NCBI GenBank assembly: GCA_035544515.1
Contig: DATKEG010000223.1
Coordinates: 1 to 8,696 of the forward strand
Length of the DNA stretch: 8,696 nucleotides
Direction: 5' to 3'
Origin: DATKEG01 sp035544515
GTDB lineage: Bacteria; Acidobacteriota; Vicinamibacteria; Fen-336
Below the pieces are notes generated by a model that was given only the letters and a program-made list of their open reading frames with translations, was not told the origin of the DNA and did not search any database. A program made the position numbers and the translations under genes. Of the stretch, positions 1 to 6,948 are shown in pieces. The number at the start of each line of letters is the position of its first letter. Positions within the stretch are counted from its first letter, which is position 1.

Positions 1-490
1 CCAGGTCAAGAGCGAATGGGTCCGCGCCTTCGGCGACACCAGCGGTCCCGGCGTCCTGCGCAAGGTGGAGTCGATCCGCGCCGACCCGGCGCACGGCCGG
101 CTCCTCGTCGCGGACGAGGACGAGAGCCTGAGGAACTTCAAGATCTACACGCTCGACGGCCGCTTCACGGGGACCATGGGCCAGGGCATCTTCAAGAAGG
201 AGCCGGAAGGCCTGGCGCTCTACGAGTGCGGCGGCACCGGCGGTTACTGGATCGCCACCGACCAGCACGAGCAGAGGAACACGTTCCACGTCCTGGATCG
301 CCGCACTTTCGCGCCCCTGGGCGCGTTCGCGGGCGAGCGGACGCGCAACACCGACGGGGTGGCGCTGGCCCAGGGCACCATCGGAGGGCTGCAGCAGGGC
401 GCCTTCTACGCCGTGCACGACGACAGCAGCGTGTCGGCCTTCGCCTGGGACGGCATCTCACGCGCGCTGGACCTCGCCTGCGCCGGCTGA
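1..490 (+). CDS. Phytase-like beta-propeller protein, C-terminal part (5' end outside window)
   Basis: The frame is open from base 2 to the TGA at 488-490, giving about 162 residues; the N-terminus lies outside the window. The sequence resembles the last blades of beta-propeller phytases (3-phytase, Pfam Phytase family), which hydrolyse phosphate from myo-inositol hexakisphosphate with calcium and are usually secreted or periplasmic. Supporting stretches are VADEDES followed by a YTLDGRFTG strand, KKEPEGLALY (window residues about 66-75), GYWIATDQ (about 81-88), FHVLDRRTF, NTDGVALAQ (about 116-124) and the closing GAFYAVHDDSSVSAFAWDGI. The acidic EPEG and NTDG positions match places where family members carry calcium or phosphate ligands. 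Whether the whole protein is a true phytase or only phytase-like cannot be decided from this part. An internal GTG at 65 is unlikely to be the start because homology-like sequence continues upstream of it. A stem-loop follows the stop. Confidence 0.8.
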   Translation, partial: QVKSEWVRAFGDTSGPGVLRKVESIRADPAHGRLLVADEDESLRNFKIYTLDGRFTGTMGQGIFKKEPEGLALYECGGTGGYWIATDQHEQRNTFHVLDRRTFAPLGAFAGERTRNTDGVALAQGTIGGLQQGAFYAVHDDSSVSAFAWDGISRALDLACAG

Positions 491-491
491 G

Positions 492-526
492 GGCGGCCGG
501 GAGCTGACGGCGGGCCGCCGGCCGCC
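492..526 (+). terminator. Stem-loop just after the phytase-like gene
   Basis: GGCGGCCGG at 492-500 is exactly complementary to CCGGCCGCC at 518-526, giving a 9-bp all-GC stem with a 17-nt loop. It starts two bases after the stop codon of the phytase-like gene. No T-run follows, so it is not a textbook intrinsic terminator. It could still protect the 3' end or assist termination. GC-rich DNA produces such stems by chance fairly often. Confidence 0.4.
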
Positions 527-548
527 GGGACCTCGACCGTGCTTGGCG

Positions 549-662
549 ATACCGTTCCGGAGCCTCCGGTTCGCGGGCGACCGGGTCCAGACCTGGGGCA
601 TCGCGCTCGCCCGGGTCATCCGGCGCGGCAACGAAGAGGCGAGCTACACGTTCCGCTTCTGA
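549..662 (+). pseudogene. Orphan fragment resembling a CBM9-like / DUF5916 protein
   Basis: One frame of this short interval reads IPFRSLRFAGDR, then VQTWGIALARVIRRGNEE, then SYTFRF and a TGA at 660-662. From memory this pattern (IPF-x-x-LRF, QTWG, R-x-I-R-R-x-NE) is typical of the end of the CBM9-like N-terminal domain of DUF5916 outer-membrane-associated proteins, which run to several hundred residues. Here only about 37 matching residues remain. Upstream in the same frame the translation is low-complexity, arginine- and proline-rich and unlike the family. There is no convincing start codon or ribosome binding site. I read it as a decayed remnant. The alternative is a chance resemblance in a frame that happens to be open in GC-rich DNA. 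It sits between the phytase-like gene and the convergent cNMP/FHA gene. Confidence 0.42.
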
Positions 663-682
663 CCGGCCGCTCCGCCCGCTTA

Positions 683-1480
683 CTAGGGCAGCGAGCCCGG
701 CAGCTTGAAGTTCAACACCAGCCGGCACAGCGTCAGCTCGTCGCCGTCCTTGATCGGGGTGAGGACGCCGTTGGGCAGCTTCTGGCCGTTGAGGAACGTG
801 CCGTTCATGGTGCCGATCTCCTCGGCCACGAAGTGTTTGCCCTCGCGGATCACCAGCCGGGCGTGACGGCGCGAGATGTTCCGGCTCTGGTCCTCGTTCG
901 TGAGGTCGATCTCGGGCCGCATGCCGGTCACGGAGTCGAACCGGCCGAGCAGCGCGTCGTTCGAGAAGACCGGGAAGATGTTCCCGGTCTGCGGCGCGAT
1001 GAAGTAGGCCTTGGCTTCCGCCTGCAACGTGCCCGCGGTGCCCGGGCCGGCCGCGGCGCCCGGCGGCGCGGCGGCCGCCGCCACCACCGAGGCGGGCGCC
1101 CCCTTGAGCGCCTGCTCGAGCTGCCTGTTCGTCTCGCGCAGGCGGATGGACTGCTTGCGCAGCATGCGCACGGCGATCTCGGGGTTGGCCTTGATCATGT
1201 CGCCGAAGACCTCGCCCGCGATCACGATGAGGTCGCCCTCCTCGATCACCTCCGCGCTGGCGGAGCGGGGCATGCGCTCGAGGATGGCCATCTCGCCGAA
1301 GAAGTCGCCCTTCTCCAGCACGGCCAGCGTGGCGTCGCCTTCCTTGAGCTTCTTCTTGATGGCCACCTTGCCCGACTGGACGATGTACATGTCCTCGCCG
1401 TCGTCGCCCTCGTGGAAGAGGACGTGGCCTTTCTTGAAGTGGGTGAGGAACTTGGCGAAGGGGTTCTTCTCGGCGGCCAT
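683..1480 (-). CDS. Cyclic nucleotide-binding / FHA two-domain signalling protein
   Basis: This is a 265-residue soluble protein with ATG at 1480 and TAG at 683-685. Residues about 15-105 form a cyclic nucleotide-binding domain of the CRP/PKA-regulatory type. The strand FKKGHVLFHEGDDGEDMYIVQSGKV is followed by a phosphate-binding cassette with F61-G62-E63, A65 and P71-R72-S73-A74. The glutamate and arginine that normally hold the cyclic nucleotide are present. A helix (about 95-127) and an Ala/Pro/Gly-rich linker (about 128-150) lead to an FHA domain at about 170-262, with LLGR at 177-180, SRRHARL at 203-209, GTMNGTFLNG at 223-232 and DGDEL at 245-249. These are the standard FHA phosphothreonine-binding landmarks. 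There is no helix-turn-helix, so it is not a CRP-type transcription factor. It more likely acts as an adaptor joining a nucleotide signal to a phosphorylated partner. It lies 32 bases downstream of the helical protein gene on the same strand, probably in one operon. No Shine-Dalgarno sequence precedes it. The partner and the nucleotide are unknown. Confidence 0.9.
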   Translation of the reverse strand: MAAEKNPFAKFLTHFKKGHVLFHEGDDGEDMYIVQSGKVAIKKKLKEGDATLAVLEKGDFFGEMAILERMPRSASAEVIEEGDLIVIAGEVFGDMIKANPEIAVRMLRKQSIRLRETNRQLEQALKGAPASVVAAAAAPPGAAAGPGTAGTLQAEAKAYFIAPQTGNIFPVFSNDALLGRFDSVTGMRPEIDLTNEDQSRNISRRHARLVIREGKHFVAEEIGTMNGTFLNGQKLPNGVLTPIKDGDELTLCRLVLNFKLPGSLP

Positions 1481-1512
1481 GTCAGAAGCCGGCGGAGTCT
1501 ACCACAGGCCCC

Positions 1513-2934
1513 TCAAGCGGGCTTCCCGCCGGGCGCCGCCGCCGTGTCGGGATCGGCGGGCTGCGGCTGGAGGATCGAGCGCTTCTGCACCTCCCGGTAG
1601 AGCGTCATGAGGAACGTCTCGAAGCGGTGCGCGATCTGCAGGAGGGCGGTGAGGCTGGCGCACTTGAGGATCTCGATGAAGAACAGCTCGAAGCCCGACC
1701 AGTCGCGGTACATCAGGTACTTCATGGACGTGTCGTAGAAGCGCGAGATCTCCTCCTTCATGCGCACGGCGCTGGGCTGGTCCTTGCGCACCTGGAACTC
1801 GCGCACGGCGCGGATGAGGCTGGCCAGCCCGTCGCGCAGCTCGACCGACTGCTCGAGCTTGGCCGTGAAGCCCGGGAAGATGTCGCGCCCGCCGACCTCC
1901 CTGTCGAACACCTGCGCGAGCTGCACCACCGACTGCTGGAAGCAGTCCTTGAGGATGCCGTGGCTGTTCTCCACGCGCGCGCGGATGCTGTCGGCCTGCC
2001 GGGCCACGGAGATGTCCATCAGCTCGGTGTTGATCACCTTCTTCAGCTCGAGGGGCAGGCAGTAGACGAACGAGTCGTACAGCTCGAGCACGGGCCCCTG
2101 CGGCGGCTTGCCCGCGATCACGCGCCGGTCGAGCCAGGCCAGGAGCAGACGGAGCTCGGAGGTGATCAGCGCGAAGACCAGGATGGTGTCCTTCAGCGTG
2201 TCGTCGTCGTTGCTCTGCGGGTCGGCGTACTCGAGGTAGCGGAGGAGGCGGAACAGCTCGAGGAAGACCTTGGCCGCCGTGCGGCGCTCCGCGGGATCGG
2301 GAATCCGCCGGATGAGGGCGGCGATGGCCGGGTTCGAGATCTTGTCGTGGATGGGCTTGAACTTCTTGTCGATGAGCAGGGCCAGGATGTGGCTGCGCCG
2401 GATCTCGCGGTAGAGCATCTTGCCCACCGCGGTGAAGGTGGCGTAGGGGATGCGGGCCAGCCGCACGAGGTCCATGAGCACGAGGTGGAAGTCCTCGAGC
2501 GCCTCGCGCAGCAGCGTGAGCCCGGCCTCGGGCGTGCTCTGGCGCAGGAGCTTCTCCACGTAGGGGTCCACCGCCTCGTCCTTCTTGAGGTAGCCCTCCA
2601 TGTACTTGTCGAACCGGGTCTGGTTGACCTGGTCCTCGGTGAGGATGGCCGTGCAGAGCTGGACCGTGCGCAGGATCGCGTTGTCCACCAGGCGGAGCTC
2701 CTCCGACCAGTTGCGCAGCGCGAGCTGCCGGGTCTCTTTGTCCGAGAGGGCCTGGTTCTTGATGCGGAAGAAGCGCTCGAAGGCGCGCAGCCACATCTCC
2801 AGCTCGAAGAGGTCCTTGGTCTTGCCCTCGGCGAGAACCTGCTCCATCCACTGGCGCATCTGCGCCCGCAGGAAGTCGGAGCGGATCTCCTTGTCGGCGC
2901 GGATCGAGTCCTCGCCGCGGCCGTTCCTGGCCAT
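1513..2934 (-). CDS. Uncharacterised helical protein, co-directional with the cNMP/FHA gene
   Basis: The product has 473 residues, starting MARNGRGEDSIRADKEIRSD. The ATG at 2934 is chosen because the frame, although open far upstream, becomes an antisense shadow of the polymerase X gene beyond this point. I do not recognise the family. The protein is mostly alpha-helical with many amphipathic, charged stretches: Q27 to N60 contains MRQWMEQVLAE and LRAFERFFRIKN; 141-200 contains LLREALEDFHLVLMDLVRLARIPY and KKFKPIHDKIS; 250-310 contains LVFALITSELRLLLAWLDRRV and LPLELKKVINTEL. A second helical half spans about 320-450. I see no signal peptide, no clear membrane span and no catalytic motif. The tail (about 453-473) is Pro/Ala/Gly-rich and looks disordered. 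Conserved-looking aromatic and charged clusters (EMWLRAFERFF at 46-56, YRDWSGFELFFIEIL at 409-423) suggest a protein-protein scaffold. The neighbouring cNMP/FHA gene suggests a role in signalling, but this is inference. It is divergent from polymerase X with a very short gap. Confidence 0.85.
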   Translation of the reverse strand: MARNGRGEDSIRADKEIRSDFLRAQMRQWMEQVLAEGKTKDLFELEMWLRAFERFFRIKNQALSDKETRQLALRNWSEELRLVDNAILRTVQLCTAILTEDQVNQTRFDKYMEGYLKKDEAVDPYVEKLLRQSTPEAGLTLLREALEDFHLVLMDLVRLARIPYATFTAVGKMLYREIRRSHILALLIDKKFKPIHDKISNPAIAALIRRIPDPAERRTAAKVFLELFRLLRYLEYADPQSNDDDTLKDTILVFALITSELRLLLAWLDRRVIAGKPPQGPVLELYDSFVYCLPLELKKVINTELMDISVARQADSIRARVENSHGILKDCFQQSVVQLAQVFDREVGGRDIFPGFTAKLEQSVELRDGLASLIRAVREFQVRKDQPSAVRMKEEISRFYDTSMKYLMYRDWSGFELFFIEILKCASLTALLQIAHRFETFLMTLYREVQKRSILQPQPADPDTAAAPGGKPA

Positions 2935-2942
2935 GCGCGGGA

Positions 2943-2948
2943 AGTATA
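2943..2948 (-). promoter_or_regulatory. Possible -10 box for the helical protein gene
   Basis: On the minus strand this reads TATACT, five of six matches to the TATAAT consensus, in DNA that is otherwise strongly GC-rich. It lies 8 bases from the ATG at 2934, so a start about 7 bases downstream would give a leader of only one or two bases. I find no good -35 box 16-18 bases upstream. There is no Shine-Dalgarno sequence, consistent with a leaderless or nearly leaderless transcript, but the call rests on one hexamer. Confidence 0.35.
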
Positions 2949-2966
2949 GCGGATGGCGCGGAGGGA

Positions 2967-2972
2967 TATATT
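2967..2972 (+). promoter_or_regulatory. Possible -10 box for polymerase X
   Basis: TATATT lies 10 bases upstream of the ATG at 2983 and matches TATAAT at five of six positions. Transcription starting about 7 bases further on would leave a leader of about four bases before 2983 and would exclude the ATG at 2953. No convincing -35 hexamer is visible at the right spacing. The GGAGGG just upstream (about 2960-2965) is too far from 2983 to be an ideal Shine-Dalgarno sequence. Confidence 0.35.
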
Positions 2973-2982
2973 GTTCTTGCCC

Positions 2983-4716
2983 ATGGACAACCTGGCGCTG
3001 GCGCGGTGCCTGCACGAGATCGCGGACATCCTGGAGATCAAGGGCGAGAACTCCTTCCGCGTCCGCTCCTACCGCCTGGCGGCCGAGTCGGTCCTGAGCG
3101 CCGCGCAGGACGTGGCCGGGATGGTGCGGCGCGGCGACCACCTCGAGGGCCTCCCCGGCGTGGGCACCGCCATCGGGGGCAAGCTCGACGAGCTGGTCCG
3201 GACCGGCCGGTGCGGCTACCACCAGGAGCTGCTGCGCGAGGTGCCGGCCGGCCTGCTCGAGCTGCTCGAGCTGCCCGGGCTCGGGCCCAAGGGAGTGAAG
3301 CTCGTCTTCGAGCAGCTCGGCGTCCGCTCCGCCGAGGACCTCGAAGCCGCGATCGCCGCGGGGCGCTTCCGCGCGCTGAAGGGCATGAAGGAGAAGAAGG
3401 AGGCCCGCATCCTGAAGGGCCTGCAGGAGCGCAAGCGCGCCGCCGTCCGCTACCTGCTGCCCGAGGCGGAGGCGGTCGTCTCGGCCCTCACCCGCTACCT
3501 CGAGGACCACGGCGCGCGCCAGGTGGTGCCGGTCGGCTCCTTCCGGCGCCGCCGCGAGACGGTCGGCGACCTCGACCTCGTCGTGGTCGGCGACCCCGGG
3601 TCGCTCTCGGCCGCGTTCGCGGCCTACCCCGGTGTCCGCGAGGTGCTCGGGCGCGGGACGGCCAGGTCGAGCGTGGTGCTCACCTCCGGATTGCAGGTGG
3701 ACCTCCGCCCCTTCCCGCCCGAGAGCCTCGGCGCCGCGCTGCAGTACTTCACGGGCTCCAAGGACCACAACGTGGCGCTGCGCGAGCGCGCGGTACGGCG
3801 CGGGTTGAAGCTGAACGAATACGGCCTCTACCGCGTGGACACCGGCGAGAGGATCGCGGGGGCCACCGAGGAAGAGGTCTACGCGGCGCTGGGCCTCGCC
3901 TGCATCCCGCCCGAGCTGCGCGAGGATCGCGGCGAGATCGACGCGGCCGCCCGGGGACGGCTGCCCGCGCTCCTCGAGCGGAGCGACGTGCGCGGCGACC
4001 TGCACAGCCACACGGTGGAGAGCGACGGCCGCGACACGCTGGAGGCCATGGTCGAAGCGGCGCGGGCGCGCGGCCTCGCCTACCTGGCCATCACCGAGCA
4101 CAGCCGGGCCATCCCCTCGCGCACGCGCGCCACCGGCATGGACGAGGGGCGCTGCCTCGCGCACATCGCGCGCGTGCGCGCCCTGCAGGAGAAGACGCCG
4201 GGCTTCCGCCTCTTCGCCGGGATCGAGGTGGACATCCTGCCCGACGGGGGGCTGGACATGGCGGACGAGGTCCTCGCGCAGCTCGACCTGGTCGTGGGGT
4301 CGCTGCACTCGCGGCTGGACATGCCGGCCGAGCAGATGACGGCGCGCGTCCTGCGCGCGCTCGAGAACCCGCGCCTCCACGTCTGGGGCCATCCGCTCGC
4401 GCGCCTGCTGCGCAAGCGCGAGCCGGTGAGCCTGGACGTGGAGAAGGCGCTCGAGGCCGCCGCCCGCGCGGGCGTGGCCGTTGAGATCAACTGCCAGCCG
4501 GACCGCCTGGACCTGCCCGACCACCTCCTGCGCCCGGCGCGCGACCGGGGCGTACGGTTCGTGGTCTCCACGGACAGCCACGGCGTCAACGAGTTCGACA
4601 CCCTGGCCTACGGCGTGGCCCAGGCACGGCGGGGCTGGCTCACGGCCGCGGACGTCCTGAACACCCGCGAGGCGGACGCCTTCCGGGCCGCGCTGAAGCG
4701 CCCGGCCCCGGCCTGA
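2983..4716 (+). CDS. polX: DNA polymerase X with C-terminal PHP domain
   Basis: Bacterial family X polymerases fill short gaps in base-excision repair; their PHP domain adds metal-dependent 3'-5' exonuclease and 3'-end processing or AP-endonuclease activity. Numbered from the ATG at 2983 (577 residues), the order is an 8-kDa-like helical domain with ALARCLHEIADILEIKGENSFRVRSYRLAA, two helix-hairpin-helix motifs (LPGVGTAIGGKL at about 57-68, LPGLGPKGVKL at about 97-107), and the nucleotidyltransferase core GSFRRRRETVGDLDLVV (about 185-201) with catalytic Asp196 and Asp198 and a third aspartate in LQVDLRP (Asp240). The PHP domain follows: DLHSHTVESDGRDTL (about 339-353), ITEHS (about 370), GIEVDIL (about 413-419), VGSLHSRLDM (about 438), WGHPLARLL (about 468) and STDSHGVNEF (about 529). 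All expected metal ligands look present, so both activities are probably intact. The length is normal. An in-frame ATG at 2953 would add ten residues; 2983 is preferred because family members usually start just before this helix and a -10-like box lies between the two. Confidence 0.95.
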   Translation: MDNLALARCLHEIADILEIKGENSFRVRSYRLAAESVLSAAQDVAGMVRRGDHLEGLPGVGTAIGGKLDELVRTGRCGYHQELLREVPAGLLELLELPGLGPKGVKLVFEQLGVRSAEDLEAAIAAGRFRALKGMKEKKEARILKGLQERKRAAVRYLLPEAEAVVSALTRYLEDHGARQVVPVGSFRRRRETVGDLDLVVVGDPGSLSAAFAAYPGVREVLGRGTARSSVVLTSGLQVDLRPFPPESLGAALQYFTGSKDHNVALRERAVRRGLKLNEYGLYRVDTGERIAGATEEEVYAALGLACIPPELREDRGEIDAAARGRLPALLERSDVRGDLHSHTVESDGRDTLEAMVEAARARGLAYLAITEHSRAIPSRTRATGMDEGRCLAHIARVRALQEKTPGFRLFAGIEVDILPDGGLDMADEVLAQLDLVVGSLHSRLDMPAEQMTARVLRALENPRLHVWGHPLARLLRKREPVSLDVEKALEAAARAGVAVEINCQPDRLDLPDHLLRPARDRGVRFVVSTDSHGVNEFDTLAYGVAQARRGWLTAADVLNTREADAFRAALKRPAPA

Positions 4717-4749
4717 GGACGTGACCGGCGGGTGCCCCGAGGCGCCGCG

Positions 4750-4778
4750 TTGACCGTTCGCGCGCCAGCCCCTATGCT
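4750..4778 (+). promoter_or_regulatory. Sigma70-like promoter of the SxtJ-carbamoyltransferase-DUF5989 unit
   Basis: TTGACC at 4750-4755 and TATGCT at 4773-4778 are separated by exactly 17 bases. The -35 matches consensus at five positions and the -10 at four, including the key first T, second A and last T. A start about 7 bases after the -10 would fall near 4785, leaving about 15 bases before the ATG at 4801. It is the best-formed promoter I see in the window and sits in the 84-base gap after polymerase X, so the three genes downstream are probably transcribed independently of it. Confidence 0.6.
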
Positions 4779-4800
4779 CTAACGTTTGAACCGAGCATGG

Positions 4801-5172
4801 ATGATCGCCACGGGGAGCGTTGCCGACGCCGTGACCCGGCTGGGCCAGTGGCTCGGCGGGCTGCCGCTGCACACCCGGATCCTGCTCGGCCTGGCCACCA
4901 CCGTGTTCCTGACGGAGCTGGTCCTGCGGCGGGTGGCGCCCCGCTCGCGCTTCTACGCGGGCTGGACGAAGGCCTTCCAGGCCGTCGGCAAGGTCTGGAC
5001 GGCGGTGATCCTGAGCTTCGTCTACTTCGTCTCGGTGGCGGTGGTCAGCCTCTTCATGAAGCTCCGCGGCACGGACCTCCTCGACCGCGGGCTGCGGCCG
5101 GAGCCGACCTTCTGGCGCGCCCACGAGCCCAACCCGCTGGGCCCCCACGCCGCCGCCCGGCATCAGTTCTGA
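4801..5172 (+). CDS. SxtJ-family small membrane protein
   Basis: The product has 123 residues. Two hydrophobic segments (about 25-43, TRILLGLATTVFLTELVLR, and about 66-87, WTAVILSFVYFVSVAVVSLFMK) are joined by a basic, aromatic stretch containing SRFYAGWTKAFQAVGKVW. After the second helix comes LRGTDLLDR (about 88-96), then a hydrophilic tail with EPTFWRAHEPN. This layout, with a W-rich linker, a helix and then a G-x-D-x-L-D motif, matches my knowledge of SxtJ-family proteins, which occur beside carbamoyltransferases and have no established biochemical role. The ATG at 4801 is preferred: a TTG at 4786 would add five residues but lies at about the predicted transcription start, and an in-frame TAA at 4780 rules out anything further upstream. 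The stop is 10 bases before the carbamoyltransferase start, so the two are probably co-translated. A role as membrane anchor or partner of that enzyme is inference. Confidence 0.78.
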   Translation: MIATGSVADAVTRLGQWLGGLPLHTRILLGLATTVFLTELVLRRVAPRSRFYAGWTKAFQAVGKVWTAVILSFVYFVSVAVVSLFMKLRGTDLLDRGLRPEPTFWRAHEPNPLGPHAAARHQF

Positions 5173-5182
5173 CCGGCACGCG

Positions 5183-6928
5183 ATGACCTACGTCCTCGGG
5201 CTCTCGTGTTTCTATCACGACTCCGCCGCCGCCCTGCTCAAGGACGGCGAGGTCGTGGCGGCCTGCCAGGAGGAGCGGCTCAGCCGCAAGAAGCACGACT
5301 CCGGCTTCCCCACCCGCGCGGTCAAATACGTGCTGAAGGAAGCGGGGATAGGACCGGAGCGGCTCGACGCGGTCGGTTTCTACGACAAGCCGCTGCTCAA
5401 GTTCGAGCGGATGCTCTCCACCTACATCGCGACGTTCCCGTGGTCCTTCAACTCGTTCCGGACGGCCATCCCGCTCTGGCTGCACGAGAAGCTGTGGGTG
5501 CCCGCCATCATCCGCAAGGAGCTGCGGCCGTACAAGGGGCCGATCCTGTTCGCCGAGCACCACATGAGCCACGCCGCCTCCTGTTTCCTCGTCTCGCCCT
5601 TCGAGGAATCGGCCATCCTCACCGTGGACGGCGTGGGTGAATGGGCCACCGCCTCCTTCGGCGTGGGCCGGGGCGGCGACATCACGCTCTTCAGGGAGAT
5701 CCGCTTCCCGCACAGCCTCGGCCTGCTCTACAGCGCGTTCACCTACTACCTCGGCTTCAAGGTCAACAGCGCCGAGTACAAGGTGATGGGCCTGGCGCCC
5801 TACGGCAAGCCCGTCCACTTCGACCGCATCATGAAGGAGATGGTCCACCTCAACGAGGACGGCTCCTTCAAGCTCGACATGAAGTACTTCTCGTACGACT
5901 ACGGGCTGCGCATGACCAACGGGAACTTCAGCGAGTTCTTCGGCGGCCCCCCCCGAAAGCCCGAGACCTGGATGACGGAGCGCGAGTTCGACATCGCGGC
6001 CTCCATCCAGAAGGTGTGCGAGGAGATCGTGCTGCGCATGGCCCGCTACATCCACCGCGAGACCGGCCTCGCGAACCTGTGCATGGCCGGCGGGGTCGCC
6101 CTCAACTGCGTGGCCAACGGCCGCGTCATCCGGGAGACGCCGTTCCAGAACCTCTTCGTGCAGCCGGCGGCCGGGGACGCGGGCGGCGCGGTCGGGGTGG
6201 CCCATTACCTCTACAACACGATCGAGAAGCGGCCCCGGGGCAAGGCCTGGACGCACGCCTACCTCGGCCCCGCCTACGCGGACGCGGAGATCGCGTCCTA
6301 CCTCGACGGCGCCGGCGCGCGCTACCGCACGCTGGGCGACCGGGAGCTGGTGGCGGAGACGGCGAAGCTGATCTCCGAGGAGAACGTGGTGGGCTGGTTC
6401 CAGGGCCGCATGGAGTTCGGGCCCCGCGCCCTGGGCGGCCGCAGCATCCTGGCCGACCCGCGGGACCCGAAGATGCGCGACACGCTCAACATGAAGATCA
6501 AGTTCCGCGAGGGGTTCCGCCCCTTCGCGCCCTCCGTGCTGGCGGACAAGGCCTCCGAGTGGTTCGACATCGACCGCGACAGCCCCTACATGCTGCTCGT
6601 GGCCCAGGTGCGGGAGGGCAAGCGCTGCATCCCCTCCGTCACGCACGTGGACAACTCGGCCCGCCTGCAGACGGTCACGCGCGAGGAGAGCCCGCTCTAC
6701 TACGACCTCATCGCGGAGTTCGAGAAGCTGACCGGCGTGCCCGTCATCATCAACACGTCCTTCAACGTGCGCGGCGAGCCCATCGTCTGCACGCCCCACG
6801 ACGCGTACCTGTGCTTCATGCGCACGAACATGGACCACCTGGTGCTCGGCCACCACCTGCTGGACAAGAAAGAGCAGCCCCCGCTCCGCGAAGACGTGGA
6901 CTGGCGCTCGCTCTACGAGCTCGACTGA
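5183..6928 (+). CDS. NodU/TobZ/SxtI-type carbamoyltransferase
   Basis: A 581-residue enzyme of normal family length. Family members transfer a carbamoyl group from carbamoyl phosphate to a hydroxyl of a substrate via carbamoyl-adenylate. The N-terminal Kae1-like ATPase fold begins with VLGLSCFYHDSAAALLKDGEVV (4-25) and EERLSRKKHD (30-39). AEHHMSHAAS (124-133) carries the metal-binding H-x-x-x-H pair His126/His130. TVDGVGEW (147-154) is the phosphate-binding strand, MAGGVALNCVANG (301-313) the nucleotide-binding loop, and AAGDAGGAVG (329-338) supplies the metal-ligand Asp332. The C-terminal YrdC-like carbamoyl phosphate domain has GWFQGRMEFGPRALGGRSILADPR (404-427) and INTSFNVRGEPIV (523-535). 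All landmarks are intact, so the enzyme is probably active. The substrate cannot be read from sequence; known relatives act on nodulation factors, tobramycin and related antibiotics, novobiocin-type sugars and saxitoxin precursors. No such pathway is visible here. The ATG at 5183 begins exactly at the conserved first strand; no strong ribosome binding site precedes it, and coupling to the upstream gene is likely. Confidence 0.93.
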   Translation: MTYVLGLSCFYHDSAAALLKDGEVVAACQEERLSRKKHDSGFPTRAVKYVLKEAGIGPERLDAVGFYDKPLLKFERMLSTYIATFPWSFNSFRTAIPLWLHEKLWVPAIIRKELRPYKGPILFAEHHMSHAASCFLVSPFEESAILTVDGVGEWATASFGVGRGGDITLFREIRFPHSLGLLYSAFTYYLGFKVNSAEYKVMGLAPYGKPVHFDRIMKEMVHLNEDGSFKLDMKYFSYDYGLRMTNGNFSEFFGGPPRKPETWMTEREFDIAASIQKVCEEIVLRMARYIHRETGLANLCMAGGVALNCVANGRVIRETPFQNLFVQPAAGDAGGAVGVAHYLYNTIEKRPRGKAWTHAYLGPAYADAEIASYLDGAGARYRTLGDRELVAETAKLISEENVVGWFQGRMEFGPRALGGRSILADPRDPKMRDTLNMKIKFREGFRPFAPSVLADKASEWFDIDRDSPYMLLVAQVREGKRCIPSVTHVDNSARLQTVTREESPLYYDLIAEFEKLTGVPVIINTSFNVRGEPIVCTPHDAYLCFMRTNMDHLVLGHHLLDKKEQPPLREDVDWRSLYELD

Positions 6929-6948
6929 AGGCGCTCGAGCGGATCGAC

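Noticed and set aside
16..507. Alternative frame over the phytase-like gene
   Set aside because: Arg/Pro/Gly-rich frame-shifted translation without motifs; the other frame has a clear family pattern to its stop.
539..1600. 353-codon plus-strand open frame opposite the cNMP/FHA gene
   Set aside because: It is antisense to two well-supported domains and contains no recognisable motif. Only the short 549-662 stretch, in a different frame, shows family-like sequence.
4726..4747. Possible terminator after polymerase X (CGGCG pairing with CGCCG)
   Set aside because: Only five base pairs with a 12-nt loop and no T-run; not distinguishable from chance in DNA of this composition.
2935..5163. Minus-strand open frame of over 700 codons running antisense to polymerase X and the SxtJ-like gene, continuous with the helical protein frame
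   Set aside because: Its translation is low-complexity and rich in Arg, Ala, Gly, His and Val, as expected from the antisense of GC-rich codons. The opposite strand carries an intact polymerase X with all catalytic residues. The real gene begins at the ATG at 2934.
5054..6856. 600-codon minus-strand open frame opposite the carbamoyltransferase
   Set aside because: Composition is typical of an antisense shadow (repeated H, V, E, L, G, R with no domain pattern), and the plus strand is a clear full-length enzyme.
5183..6928. Interpretation of the carbamoyltransferase as evidence for saxitoxin or aminoglycoside production
   Set aside because: No other gene of such pathways is present, and this enzyme family is widespread in clusters of unknown product, so the substrate cannot be inferred.
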